A stretch of 64,000 nt of DNA from Amoeboaphelidium protococcarum (GCA_023515745.1 JALECJ010000004.1:930001-994000), one strand, 5' to 3'. Shown: positions 46,629 through 61,103, counted from the stretch's first letter. Translations and numbers: made by a program. Notes: generated by a model not told the origin, from the letters alone.

Positions 46629-47750
46629 ATGGCTGATAATAGACCGGTGTGTAATTTCTATCTGAAAGGTCAATGTAAATATGGAGATAGATGCAAGTTT
46701 AGGCATCCTGTGGAGATGAAGCAGGCATCTTTTGTTGGTGGTCGGTCGTCCAATGTTAATAGTAATATACAGAGGAGCAGCGGTAGTAATAGTAATCAGT
46801 AGTCTTTGAGTGTATTTGCCAAGCACTCTGCCTTCAGTTCGTCTTCTTCTACTTCTAATACTGCACAACCGACAACTACTAAAGCTGGCGGTGGGAATGC
46901 ATCGCTTGGAAATTTAGCTTTTAATGCAGACACTATTAAGGTGGAGTTATCTTGGGCTAATATGTGGCCTATCAGTTGTTACGGTCCTGATTACTCCACG
47001 TATCCTCCTTGTAATTTGATTGCCGGTGTTGATGTATCTCCTGATGAGGTTAGAATGCAGTATTATCATGCAACGAGGAGTAGTAATAGCAGTAATGCGC
47101 TCCAGTAATATATGGTCCATGTGAGTTCCATGGTACAATCTATTCAGAAGAAGCGGTAGTAGATTCTCAGTAATGTCACGATGGCATTTGAAGATTATAC
47201 ACGTCAACTAATTGCTCCCACCAAGTCTGTATTCTCTTCATAGTCCGCGTTTGCTTAATCTGGTAACCCTGTATAGTCTACTTCTGGTGGTCAGTCTGTA
47301 TTCGCGTCATTGTCATCATAGTAATCGTAGTAATAGTAGTAGTCATTTTAACAGCAGAGTGTATTTTCATAGAGTGCGTCATTTCAGTAGCCACAAGGAG
47401 GTACTAGTGTATTTGCATAGGGTTCGTAGCCTTAGTAGAGTATATTCGCTAATACTGGGCCGTTATAGTAATCTCTTACTTAGTAGCCGTCGTAACCTCC
47501 CTTGCTTACTTCTTCATAGAATCCATTTGCTTAGCCTCTCTAAGCTGCACAACAGTAATCTCTAACTAGCAGTCCATTTGCACAATCTGTATCGCAAAAT
47601 GTGTCTAATTAACAAGTTGGAATATCTTAAAGTGTGACTATCTAGTCTTCAGATCTCAATTCGTAATAAGTTGTTGATCCCGCAGTGTGGACGCGACCTT
47701 TTGAATTTGGTAAAATACCAGAGTGCGAACCTCCTGCCAATGTGCGGTGA
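46629..47750 (+). CDS. NUP42 (NUPL2/Rip1)-type nucleoporin with CCCH zinc finger
   Basis: A 373-aa frame. It opens with one CCCH finger, 'CNFYLKGQCKYGDRCKFRH' (C-X7-C-X5-C-X3-H), near residues 8-26. A middle folded part has 'IKVELSWANMWPISCYGPDY' and 'NLIAGVDVSPDEVRMQYYHA'. A ~140-residue Gln/Ser-rich repeat follows with SVFA, SAFA, NPFAQ and SPFAQ units. The C-terminal 'WTRPFEFGKIPECEPPANVR' resembles the Gle1-binding tail of NUP42. Human NUP42 (423 aa) and yeast Nup42 anchor Gle1/DDX19 for mRNA export at the cytoplasmic face of the pore. Most repeats here are xFA rather than FG. Gln in the repeat is almost always TAG or TAA. Confidence 0.87.
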
Positions 47751-48006
47751 CTTACATGAAGTTATCTGTTTCTGTGAATAGCAGGTAACCGATATACTCT
47801 TGCTTGTTGGGTTTGAGATAGAAATGAGATCTGTAATATAGAGTGAGACTTGATAACACAATTGGAAAGTCGATACCAAAATTTAAGAATTTTTATTCTT
47901 CAACAACAGTTAGATTTTCTCTCTCGTAAAACTCATAAACTAGTCCTGGCTATCCCTATTCATCTTCGTTTTAGCATCATACTAAAATACACAAACAGTA
48001 TTACAC

Positions 48007-49095
48007 TCACTTGAGCAGGAATCGCTCTGCAACATCATACAACAGCACTGACCTGGTTCGTGAGATCTTTGGCGCAAATCCTGGTGCTTTGTAACTGGCT
48101 CGCTCAGCATTCACCAACTTGTGCAGGAAATAATCTCTAGAGGTGGCATTCTTATCGAAGTAGGCAGGTTCTGGAATTTCTGGCTGGTACGGGACAACTC
48201 CGCTCTTATTAGCAATCTCAAATACATATCCTTCACCTTTTGGTCTGACAAGGGCAAACACATGGTTCTACTTGCTCGTGATAGTTGACATCTTGACTGG
48301 CACACTTGGTGGTCCAGTCTAATCTGCACCAGATCCATCTTGGAATATAATGACCACAATGTCATTACCAATGTGTCTCTTTCGTTCCAGCTACTATTTA
48401 TCAGATGACTTCATTGGCAGGAGAAGACTAACGTGGAACATCACCTCATATCCCTACCACTTTGTGTAGTACGAGTGAGTACCAGTCTGATTTTCATTAA
48501 CATCCAAGCCAGCACGATATCCTTTCCAGTTCTTCAGTTCAATCTTCTCACCGAGGAAGCTCATAAAGTTCTTCAACGCTGGAGATGCCGTCTCCCAGCT
48601 ATTGTTGTACATCTCCTCCTCAGTGCTCTGACCATCTTTCAGATACAGTAGCCCAAACTTGTAACTTCTAATTACCTGACGCTCCTCCATGGAAAGTAAT
48701 TCATTCGGCAACAGAGGATCCTTGCAAACCTTTAAATAATCTACAGGCAGCGACGGTGCAGCAGCAGTTACAATATCTCTTGGTGCAGGCCCTAGACCAA
48801 GAACTTTTCTCAACAAAGGTGCCTGTACAGAGTCAGACTTGACCATGAGTCTGTCAGAGCCAGTAGTACTTCTAACCAAAACTTTGTAATGCTAATCATC
48901 CTTTATAATCGATACAGCAAGCGGACCGTTTGGACTCTCAGCAGCCAGAAGATTAGTGTGAGCCTTTCCAAAAAAGTTGTCCCTATACCAGATGATATCC
49001 TTCTCACATTCTTGAAGCAGAGACTCATGGACTCCAGTGATCTTGGCTTGCGACGTGGTCTTTTCAACTTTAAAGTCAGAACTGCTTGTATCCAT
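48007..49095 (-). CDS. Rap1-GAP family GTPase-activating protein
   Basis: A 362-aa frame. The N-terminal part ('IIWYRDNFFGKAHTNLLA', 'GPLAVSIIKDDQHYKVLVRS') is the Rap-GAP dimerisation-type domain. The catalytic Rap/Ran-GAP domain has 'LGEKIELKNWKGYRAGLDV', 'QTGTHSYYTKWQGYEVMFHV' and 'QLERKRHIGNDIVVIIFQDG', where the Asn of HIGND is the catalytic 'Asn thumb'. It ends 'FLHKLVNAERASYKAPGF', where Rap1GAPs typically end. It would switch off Rap-type GTPases. The final codon context CTCAAGTGAGTG could also be a GTGAGT donor, but the nearest acceptor gives only a 29-nt intron, so I keep TGA as the stop. No GoLoco motif is visible. Confidence 0.9.
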
Positions 49096-49842
49096 ATTTT
49101 AACAGAAACTAATACACTGAGATATGTATATAATGAATTAAAAAAGAGTAGATCCAACGATTATTGAATTCAGATAATTATACAGATAGAGTACTATGAA
49201 CACAAACTTGAAATAACCAAATTATTACAGAGTTAAATGACTGTTTTGGAACGGAACAGGAAGGAGGAGAAAACGATAAGAGGGAACGATGAAACAGAAC
49301 GTTGTTGTACTCTCTCTTCTGCTCTGCTCTGTGTTTGATTTCAGTTGATGATGATGAGCGGGCGACGAAGCGACGGAGATTTCTTCAGTTTTACCCTTTC
49401 GTTTCACTTGAACATCGTTTAATTGTACTCTTTATCAAGCACATCTTTTTAGGTTGAATATCTGAGTAAAAGGTATACTTAAGAATATCGACTACCTATC
49501 TACAGGATTTGTCGATTTGCAAGAATCATATCGTACATGATGGATTTGAACACTTTTTTAAATGATTAGTTGTCTGTATTGCGCGTCATTAGCTTTATTT
49601 GTGACAGTATTGTCTGACTTTACACAGTGTATATTGCACTAATAGACATCTTCTCAATTTCGTAGTTTCATCAGCAATACTGTCTTACTACACTGGAATC
49701 AAAGACTTTCCACAATCCACGAAATAAAACTCGTTCGCACCGTCTTCTGTCAGTTCCTTCTTTCTTTCCTTGTCCTAACACTCGCAAGTAACAGCTTCAT
49801 TCACGCACGTTATTTTTAATAATTAATTACAACAGTAGAAAG
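49096..49842. other. Divergent intergenic region, Rap-GAP / Rpt4
   Basis: About 750 bases with no supported gene. It contains GTTTCACTTGAAC (49401-49413), related to the shared promoter element, a pyrimidine-rich CTTTCTTTCCTTGTCC patch near 49762-49777, and AT-rich sequence before the Rpt4 ATG. Confidence 0.5.
49401..49413 (+). promoter_or_regulatory. GTTTCACTTGAAC element (shared promoter-type word)
   Basis: Resembles the TTTCACTTTGAA core found before PDS5, GT31 and Furry, but with one T fewer and no adjacent CGCG. It lies between Rap-GAP and Rpt4, so the target gene is unclear. Confidence 0.3.
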
Positions 49843-51082
<1,240 letters not shown>

Positions 51083-51185
51083 TTATTTATGATATATGCG
51101 CAATTCTAGCAGTATGTGAAAAAATAATCAGAATGTGATCTTATGTTTGTATTTGCGGACGGTCAGCCGATTGTTTCAAGTTCTC

Positions 51186-51203
51186 GTTTCACTTTGAACG
51201 CGT
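51186..51203 (+). promoter_or_regulatory. GTTTCACTTTGAACGCGT element upstream of GT31 gene
   Basis: Compact version of the shared element, with the TTTCACTTTGAA core fused to ACGCGT, 86-103 bases before the start codon. It is followed by GACGTTTC. Confidence 0.42.
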
Positions 51204-51288
51204 GACGTTTCAACTTTTATATCCACGCCATCTATCGTCTTTTCCATTCCCATTCACACCAATCTGAAACGAACGAATTAATCGAACA

Positions 51289-52383
51289 ATGCGCTCTCAG
51301 AGAACAATGGTGCGATATATGATATGGGCTCTGATTGCTCTCATCACTGTGTTTATCATTTTCTTTGCTGATGTTGTATGTAATAAGAAGAGAGTGTTCA
51401 CTATCAATGGCGGTAGTAAGAATGGTAACTTGAAATGTCTTCAAGATTGGAAGTACGGTAGTAATCCAAGTCATCAACTGTCTCCTGACTCGTATCTGAC
51501 AAAGTAAGAAAGTTTGGAATATCCTTGTCTGATTGGATCACATTCTACCTAACTGGATACAATCTCAAAATCAAAGTTGATGTACATTGTCATGACTGGT
51601 AGTCTGGCTGAAGAGAGGCAGGTGGCCGTAGCTGAAACGTGGGCCGGTAGAACAATGGACTCCGTTTACTTTGTTTCAGATCGTGCCAACTCATCGCTCA
51701 ACGTTCTCACGTTTCAAGAGCTTGTGAATAAGACTGGATACGCTGATGCTCAACATCGGTAATTTTCTCTTCTACGCAGACTTGCTACCAATCATGTGGG
51801 TAATTACCAGGATGACCATGTATACTATAAAGCCAAAAGGAGATGGACAAGGTCGGATTGGGTTATTTTGGTTGACGATGATACTTGGGTGAATACTGAA
51901 AACTTGGGACAATTTTTAAGCAGATACAACTGTTAGGTACCGATGGCGTTTGGATATGTTTTTCCAAAGTATCTCAGTGAGGATATACGTCCATTGATTC
52001 GGTAATGTTACAAGTATCGGAAAGGTGACTGCGAGACGCGTTTTCATTACGATGATAGCATTAATCACAGCTTGGGATGGCTCTCAGGTGGAGGTGGAAT
52101 GATTCTCTCAAAACCAGCTGCTGAACTTATAGGCAAGGCATTATACACTGTTTGTCCTTTTGATAGAGTAAATGATCTAACTATGGGACAATGTTTATCC
52201 CGTCTGCAGATACCAACGATACATCTTAATGAATTGATGTTTTCAGGAACACGAGCGTTCGAGTCGTGGTCTACTTTGAACTATGCTGTAATCTAAAGCG
52301 CATTAACAATTCATTATGTTCCCAAGATTAAAATGTATCAAGTTGATGAATGTTATAATGGCAGAAGTTGTTTTAAAGTATGA
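51289..52383 (+). CDS. Fringe/C1GALT1-like beta-1,3-glycosyltransferase (GT31)
   Basis: A 364-aa type II membrane protein. A short cytosolic tail is followed by a signal anchor ('YMIWALIALITVFIIFFADVV', about residues 10-31), a stem with Cys residues, then the GT31 domain. Key motifs are 'MYIVMTGSLAEERQVAVAET', 'TWAGRTMDSVYFVSD', the metal-binding DDD in 'DWVILVDDDTWVN', and 'LGWLSGGGGMILSKPAAELI' with 'FDRVNDLTMGQCL'. This pattern is closest to fringe and core-1 galactosyltransferase (C1GALT1) enzymes of the Golgi rather than to plant-like GT31. Donor and acceptor are not predictable. The upstream region carries the strongest copy of the shared GTTTCACTTTGAACGCGT element. Confidence 0.87.
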
Positions 52384-52527
52384 ATAATGATGTAAAGATA
52401 AAGTATTGTCCCATGATAATGATTAAATGGGAAGGTCTCTTTGCCAAGGGGCTGATTTCTTTTTTTGATCTGTATTGATGTTTTTGCTTTTTTAACAATG
52501 CTACACAGATGGATTAATTAAATTAGA

Positions 52528-54261
52528 ATGGATAGCCGGCTCGTGAAATTGAGATATGTACCAAAGAATTTATGCACCTTTGTAGAAAGTGATAGATTAA
52601 GAGGCTTTTCGGGGATATAATTGATTGAACTTGTGATTGATATTCTGTTGAGGTAAGACGTGAATCCGCTTGATACTGGAAATGGTGCATGTTCAATCAG
52701 TGATTAAGACGCGTTATCTCATCAGAATGAGACCGAATTGAATGAGATATTCCTCATGTAATAATATAATAATCGAAACTATCTGCTGCAAGATTCTCTG
52801 TCTATGGAGTTGATGGACAGTCGCGCTGTGAGTGCTGATGACTTTCTTTAAATTGTATTGAATGCTTCGTAGTAGGCTGCTAAAATTCCCGAGATTCTTC
52901 TACATGACGCGTCAAATATGGTTTACTGCCGAGGTGTATATTATGAAGGCTATCTTATGAAAAAGGGATTTAAATCATTACAGTGGAAAAGGCGATACGT
53001 TATCCTGCGTGAACATCGTTTATCATATTACGCGTCGTAGCATGATTAAGCACCATTGGGCACTATCGATCTTTCGTAAGACGGTGTGGCATTCAAATTT
53101 TATGCCTAACAATCCCCCTCCTTCTAGATCAGAACATCCGAAAAATGCTACAAGTTTAAAGCTTACTCTTAATCTGAATTTGATTAATGGAGACAAACGT
53201 TGGAATCTATTTAGACTGATACTTCTTGGTTAATGATAGGTGCTTGTACAGAGTTTAAAGTTGTCCGCGATTGTAATAGCGATACTTTGCCTATGGATAT
53301 GGCTGATTGCGATCACGAAAGAGACTTGTTTAATTACATCAAAGACTAGAACAATTACAACGATTCTATTAGTGATGCAGCATTTGATCACCTGGACCTT
53401 GATATCGCTTTGAGCAGTATCGATTAAAGATCACGTCAACTTTCCTGTTTAAACAGTCCAGATCAAAATTTTGACAAAATTCATGGAGATTTTGTTGGAC
53501 TGCTATATAAGAAAGGCCACGGCAATAGTTTAATGAGTGCCAGACTCTGCATAATAAATCATCAAATTATGTGGTATTTCAAGCCGCGTCCAGATAGTGA
53601 ATCTGGAGGAAACTATTTGAAGAATGCCAACTACTGTCTTGCTGGATGGATCAATTTGCATGGTAGTCAAGTCTACGGAGAATTGCGTCAACATGCAGAA
53701 TACAATGTCAAATCCTGTATACTAAGGATCAAAACGGCAGGTCGGAATTACGTCTTCAGTACGCCTTTGGAGAGTGACTTCAATGACTGGGTTAGTGCAT
53801 TGGAACTCTACTCTGGAGTGACGGTCCGCATGATACGATGCGAATCTGACCTGGAAACGGCTAAATCATCTTTGACTGAAAAGGATCTTGTCGATGCTGC
53901 ATCTTTGTGTAGCCCGCCATCTATAGAAGGAATATTGTTAAAGCAAGGAAATGATAGTACCCAAAAGTTTAGAGAACGGTACTGTAAACTTTATGGCGAA
54001 TCTCTGTATTACTTTGATGAGAGCAGGTTGAAACTAATAGGATCGATTCCACTCAGTGGTTGTCGACTGGAATCCGCATAATAATCTGCTGCTATAAGCA
54101 ATAATAACGCGCTCTCATTTAGTATCCTTCTCATTAATTAATAACTTACTAATCCAATTGTTAGAAGATATCAGTTTTAATGTTCGGATCGACAATAGCT
54201 AGTGCGATGGTTATCCGCTTTATCTCCTCTATGCGCCGCGTCTCCTATACCTGTCATATGA
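52528..54261 (+). CDS. Protein with three PH domains
   Basis: A 577-aa single frame. A ~140-residue N-terminal helical region is followed by three pleckstrin homology domains. PH1 is 'VYYEGYLMKKGFKSLQWKRR' to 'EFDQWRQTLESI'. PH2 is 'FVGLLYKKGHGNSLMSARLC' to 'FNDWVSALELYS'. PH3 is 'SIEGILLKQGNDSTQKFRER' to 'RQQLVRWLSALS'. Each has the closing-helix Trp. The K-x(n)-KRR and K-x-R patterns of PH1 could bind phosphoinositides. No catalytic domain was seen, so it is probably a membrane adaptor in signalling. The third PH domain is only complete if TAA/TAG at 54079-54200 are Gln, which puts the stop at TGA. Family unknown. Confidence 0.83.
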
Positions 54262-54381
54262 ATATTCTTGATGTAAAATTACACCTTATATTGCTAGTGA
54301 CTTACTGTATCATAATAAAATACCTATGTAATTATTATAATAATAGTCAAACTATGAAATTGGTCAAGTGACGAGATATTG

Positions 54382-54387
54382 ACGCGT
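54382..54387. promoter_or_regulatory. ACGCGT box upstream of TEX261 gene
   Basis: TTGACGCGTTAT, about 100 bases before the ATG. The same TGACGCGT context recurs in other upstream regions. Confidence 0.3.
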
Positions 54388-54485
54388 TATTATTTTCTGT
54401 GTCAGCTCTTCTTTTTTTAGTTTAGTGTTACACCCGCACATAGAGTTAATCTTTTGGTAAATTAGCTAAAAGATAACAATAAAGT

Positions 54486-55148
54486 ATGGTGGTGTTATGG
54501 ATAATGTCATGGCTCACTATTATAGGCGGTGGAGCATTCTTCTTACTCTGTCTGGCCTGTGGATTGTATTATTTGACAGAGTTGATTGAAGAGTATACTG
54601 TTCAGACGAGGAAGATAGTACAGCGGATCCAGGTCTCTATAATACTGCTTCATATATTGTTATTGATTTCCGGCAGTCTACCATATATCCAACTATCCTT
54701 TAGTCTAATGTGTTAAATTGTATATGCTCTGCTCCTGCTTCCCAAATTCCCATACATTAATATGACTGACGTGTCTTTTGTCATCAGTATGATCCTGGTG
54801 ATTGCTAATCATTTCTGGTGGTTCCATTATTTTTGTCTACTATAGTCTAAATATTTTGAATTCAGTGAGATATGCTCCGTATTTGCCTTTCTAGTCTGGC
54901 TGGTTCCCTTTATATTCTTCATCTCTCTCAGTGCTGGAGATTAGACTTTGCCATACACTTCACCTGGTGGTTTGAGCCGTCATGACACGGATTACTCCTC
55001 CACGTCACCTTCTTCTTATGATGGTATCGATAATAATAATAAAAAGAAGAACCTTCGACTAAATGGTATGGTACGTTCATGGCTTAATGAAATACTGCGC
55101 GTTAAAGACGATTTCCTCCGCGTCAAATCTTCCAAGTCCTCTCTCTGA
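54486..55148 (+). CDS. TEX261/SVP26-family ER cargo receptor
   Basis: A 220-aa multi-pass membrane protein. It matches the family along its length: 'LACGLYYLTELIEEYTVQTR' near residues 25-45, a central 'LPKFPYINMTDVSFVISMIL', 'IANHFWWFHYF', 'FSEICSVFAFLVWLVPFIFF' and the diagnostic 'SLSAGDQTLPYT' near residues 150-165. The tail is Ser/Lys-rich and longer on the cytosolic side. Yeast Svp26 and animal TEX261 export type II membrane proteins, notably Golgi glycosyltransferases, in COPII vesicles. This would serve the type II glycosyltransferases encoded in this window. Confidence 0.92.
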
Positions 55149-55350
55149 ATAGATTAATGTTCATAATATTACATATCATGATAGGATCTTCTTTTGTATG
55201 ACTTCAATCTATTACTTTAAGCTGTTCAGATGTCCATTTAATGATTCTACTTGAAATTAATACTAAATCATACCATGATAAAAAGGTACAACTAAGTAAG
55301 TAGTAATAATTAAAGTATATTCAGACAATGTTTATAACAAGTCGGCAACT

Positions 55351-56745
<1,395 letters not shown>

Positions 56746-58236
56746 ATGCCGCCTCTAAAAGATGATAAAATGAAATCACATCATCATAGAACTAGACTCA
56801 CTAATCTTTTATGGCGAGAGCGATATGCAAAGGGTCAGGTTGATATCAATGATAAGATTTTGGGACCTCATTATCACCACAGCAAGAGTAAATCTATCGC
56901 TGGTAAATATGATTAAAATTTTGTTTACAAACCCGTTAATAGAAAAATGAAGGATAGCTATTGCGAGATTATATTGCCGTTTAGACAAGACTTATCGCTC
57001 CGTGAAGAGTATATTAATTTCTTTAAGGCTGTCAGAGTGGGCAAAATTTTGGAGGATCTGGATGCTCTGGCTGCCACTATAGCTCTTAAGCATTGTCTGC
57101 CTGGCGAGGATCTGAGTATTGTTGATCGAGAGATTGGTCCCAGTGTGGATGAGAATGCACTAATGGCATTGGCTGATATTGTACCGCTGAACGTGGTCAC
57201 TGCATCTATGGATAGAATGGATCTGCTGAACATTCTTCGTCCCGATCTAGATCTCAAGTGCTATGGATGTGTTACTTATGCCGGAAGATCATCGATGGAG
57301 GTTACCGTCAGAGTTGCCTCCCGTGGAGATCCTGCGCATATGGTTAATCAGATGATTGACGAATCTGGCCAGCCGCTGCCTGACGGTTAGAACTAGTGGA
57401 CACCACTGCTACTGTGCAAATTTACACTGGTAGCCAAAGATCCATTCAGTAATAAGCCGCTTGCGTAAATCAATCACTTGGTGCCATCTAGTGCTGAAGA
57501 GGTAAAGTTTATCCGTATGGGCCTTGAGAGGAAATAGAGAAGGCTGGAGGATAGAAAGACTGATCTTCTGGATGGATAGGAGTCTCCAACATAGGCTGAG
57601 AGTTAGTTGGTTCACAAGTTGTGGATTCAGGGCCGGGATATGAAATTGAACAATGATGGTGAATTTTAAGGGCGTTTAGTTGGAGATCTTAGTAGTGTTG
57701 CCCTGATGAAAGACACCAGGTAGACTGATATGAGAATTTGCTTCCCGTAAGAGCGCAATATGCACGGCTCTGTCTTTGGTGGATTTCTGATGAGAGAAGC
57801 GTTTGAATTGGCTTATGCCACAGCGACACTGTACATTAAGGCACGTCCTCTCACCGTGGCGATGGATGAGATCGCCTTCAAGAAACCGGTTCCCATTGGA
57901 TCTATTCTGAAGTTCAGCAGTGAAGTGGTATACGCTGAAGGTGAACCACATCGCACATTCCAAGTGTCTGTCATTGCCGAAGTCCTATCTCCTGATAATC
58001 ACTATAAATCACAGGTGAGTAATACGTTCTTCTTCACGTTTGCCCGCTGTGATGCTTCAGAGACGGACAAGGTGGACGGCGATCTCATCGGAGCTGGAAT
58101 CGGCAAAGTGAGAAAGATCATACCTGTCACCTACGAAGAGTCTATGAAGTGGATTCTGGGTAGAAGACGTAAATCGCGTGGCATCGTCGAAAAACAGGCG
58201 CAACTTGATGAGTTTTAGATGAAATTGATTGACTGA
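56746..58236 (+). CDS. ACOT9-like double hot-dog acyl-CoA thioesterase
   Basis: A 496-aa frame; the final TAG is Gln and TGA follows six codons later. Two hot-dog units are present. The first has 'LREEYINFFKAVRVGKILED' with 'LDALA', and 'VTASMDRMDLLN'. The second has 'ERNMHGSVFGGFLMREAFEL', 'VAMDEIAFKKPVPIGSILKF' and 'NTFFFTF'. This is the layout of the mitochondrial acyl-CoA thioesterase ACOT9 (human 439 aa). It hydrolyses acyl-CoAs. The N-terminus (MPPLKDDKMKSHHHRTRL) is basic and could target mitochondria. The substrate chain length is unknown. Divergent from the ARF6-like gene. Confidence 0.9.
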
Positions 58237-58601
58237 TAGAATTGATTGACAAATAGACAAGATGAAATTAATGGCTATGAACTTTAGCAAATGATATGAT
58301 TTAAATATTACCAGAATAACCAGTAGACTCTTATAGAGTGTTGGCACATCATCACAGAGTACCATTGAGTGAATCACATCGAATTCAATCTCATCGATGT
58401 TGATCAACTTATTCAATCAATCATCATTCATCAACGCAGACTTTTACCCACGAAGTCCTCACCGTCGTCGCTTTTAAAACGCTCGTCGCCTTTTCCCGAT
58501 CTCGCTCTTTCTTATTTAATTGATTACTGCCTTCAAGTGTTAGTTCTCCATTTAATAACGCCTCTTGTTTACTTAACACTTATTGTCACGTTGTTGAAAA
58601 G
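58237..58601. other. Upstream region of glycogen synthase
   Basis: No supported gene. The half nearer glycogen synthase is pyrimidine-rich with CGTCGTCGC and CTCGTCGCC words near 58463-58490. A T/C-rich stretch precedes the ATG. Confidence 0.45.
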
Positions 58602-61103
58602 ATGAGTGGTGAACTGTCGTAGAAGTAAGCCAAATCTAGAAATGTTCACAGACCTGTTTTGTTTGAAATTGCGTGGGAGGTGGCTAATAAAGGTTGGTTT
58701 ATTCATTCTCTTGTGACTATGAATTGATTATATATACGTGTGTGAGTGATTAATGTAGTTGGTGGTATTTACACAGTCATCAAGACCAAGGTTCCAGTGA
58801 CGCTTGAAGAGTATTCTGAGAAGAGGTATTTCTTAATTGGGCCGTACAATAGCAAATCTGCTAGTCTCGAGGTGGAGCCTGTTGAGAACGCCCCAGACGC
58901 TCCGTCTCAGTTGTTTCACTTGCGCACGGCGATCAACGCTCTTCGCTCGCACGGTGTCAACGTTGTCTTTGGCAAGTGGCTGATTGAGGGAAGTCCGTAC
59001 GTGATTCTGCTGGACATCAATAGTGTTAGACACCGTACTGGGGAATGGAGAGGGGATCTGTACTAGTCTTGTTAGATTCCTAGTCCGGAGAATGATTGGG
59101 AGATGAACGATGCCATCCTTTTTGGCTACCTGGTTGCATGGTTCTTGGGAGAGTATGCACACTAGAATAAGAAGCATGCTGTTATTGCGCACTTTCACGA
59201 GTGGTAGTCATCCGTGGGTCTGATTCTGGCAAAGTAACGAAATCTTGAGGTGGCCACAGTCTTTACTACGCACGCCACACTTCTAGGTAGATACTTGTGT
59301 GCTGGTAGTGTGGACTTTTACAACTCTCTGCACCTGTTTGATGTCGATTATGAAGCTGGCAAACGTGGCATCTATCACCGCTACTGTGTGGAGAGAGGAG
59401 CTGCCAATTGTGCCAATGTCTTTACTACTGTCTCCCATATCACTGCGTATGAGGCCGAGCATTTGCTGAAGAAGAAGGCTGATGGTATTACGCCGAATGG
59501 TCTTAACGTCGGATAGAAGGGTAGTGCTCTGCATGAGTTTTAGAATCTCCACGCCAAGTACAAGTCCAAGATTCATGATTTTGTCAGAGGTCACTTTTAT
59601 GGTCATTTGGACTTTGATCTAGATAACACGCTGTACTTTTTCACTGCTGGTAGGTATGAGTACAGGAATAAGGGTGTGGATATGTATTTGAATGCCCTGA
59701 ATCTGTTGAACTAGAAGTTGCGCCGTCTCAACTCTCCCATCACAGTGGTGGCCTTTGTAATTATGCCTGCTGCTACCAACTCTTATTCTGTCGAAGCATT
59801 AAAGGGATAAGCTGTGATGAAGCAGTTGAAGGAGACTGTGCACCAGGTTCAGGAGAATATTGGTAATAGAATCTTTGAGAGTTGTGCAAGTGGCAAGTTG
59901 CCGGATAGCCAGCACATGGTCATGGAGTCTGAGATGGTTCTACTTAAAAGAAGAATTTACACTATCGCCCAACATCATTCCCTACCTCCAATTGTCACGC
60001 ACAATATGGTTGATAACGATAATGATCCAATTCTGAACCATATCAGAGGCATGGGTATGTTTAATCACCGGGACGATCGTGTCAAGATTGTGTTCCATCC
60101 TGAATTCCTGAATAGTAATAATCCTCTATTCTCCATTGATTATGACGAGTTTGTTCGTGGTTGTCATCTTGGAATATTCCCTAGTTTCTATGAGCCTTGG
60201 GGATACACCGGAGCTGAGTGTACAGTGTTGGGAGTGCCAAGTATTACGACGAATTTGTCTGGTTTTGGTTGTTATATGGAGGAGACTATAGAGAACCCGT
60301 CCGACTATGGTATCTATATCCTAGATCGTCGCCTCATTTCACCGCATGAATCTATTGAATAGCTGGCAGATATTATGTTCAAGTTCTGTTAGAAGAGTCG
60401 CCGTCAGAGAATAAATCAACGTAATCGTACGGAGAGGTTGAGTGATATCTTGGATTGGAATACCATGAGTCTGGAGTACGTGAAGGCTAGAAGATTAGCG
60501 CTGCGTAGAAGGTTCCCTGAAGGATTCGTGGGAGAGGAAGAAGAGCAGAGTGAGTGGCATCAGTCTATTGATGATGATGCTAGTGAATACAATGTGGATT
60601 ACACTGAGAGTTATGAGGATAAGGTGATGGATAAGATTCATGAAGATATTGAGGATTAGGAAGATGAAGAGGACAATTTTGATGGCCGCGTATCAGTAAA
60701 TGCCAATTATAATAAAGTAATTGATGCGAAAGAAGTTGCTGATGAAGATCCGGACGTTACTACTCCTATAGAGAAGGAAGATGCAACGCTGATGTCTCCT
60801 CTGGTAGAAGGCCGCAAGATTAGAAAGCCGTTCAGTGCCACGACCAGTCCAAAGTTGCAGGCCATCAAGAGTGAAGTCGAGAGTGGAATGCGCGAACTGG
60901 CCACTGGAGGATTGGACCATGCAGAAACTCCAGTGTTTAGTCTAGAGAATGACCGTGGATCTGCCGCTGTGGAGGATGATTAAAGTGCAGCAGACAAGTA
61001 GTTGAAGTAGCAAAAGAATACTGATAATTTGATGAAGTTGGTCACTGAAAAGTTGCACGAGAACATGAAACTGTCATAGTAGTAATAGGTTGGAAAGTAG
61101 TGA
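58602..61103 (+). CDS. Glycogen synthase, GT3 (animal/fungal type), 1 intron
   Basis: Exons 58602-58692 and 58759-61103 give 811 aa. The 66-nt intron runs GTTGGT...ATGTAG. The exon junction falls in '[20 protein letters not shown]', the UDP-glucose-binding start of GT3. Further marks are 'RYFLIGPYN', '[16 protein letters not shown]', 'HFHEWQSSVGLIL', '[14 protein letters not shown]', '[19 protein letters not shown]', '[10 protein letters not shown]', '[20 protein letters not shown]' and '[11 protein letters not shown]'. GT3 transfers glucose from UDP-glucose to glycogen and is the enzyme of animals, fungi and some other eukaryotes. The C-terminal ~180 residues are acidic and Ser-rich, longer than in human GYS1 (737 aa), and hold likely phosphorylation sites. 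The end is four reassigned codons, GTT GGA AAG TAG, then TGA. Confidence 0.95.

Noticed and set aside
49535-49560. tRNA B-box-like GGATTTGAACAC
   Set aside because: The flanks do not fold into a cloverleaf and no A box lies at the right distance.
57760-58218. Ending the thioesterase at the TAG at 58216
   Set aside because: TAG is Gln in this genome. The frame continues six codons to a TGA, as all other genes do.
58057-58416. 119-aa minus-strand frame after the thioesterase
   Set aside because: It is antisense to the thioesterase end and reaches into intergenic DNA; no domain and no ATG context support.
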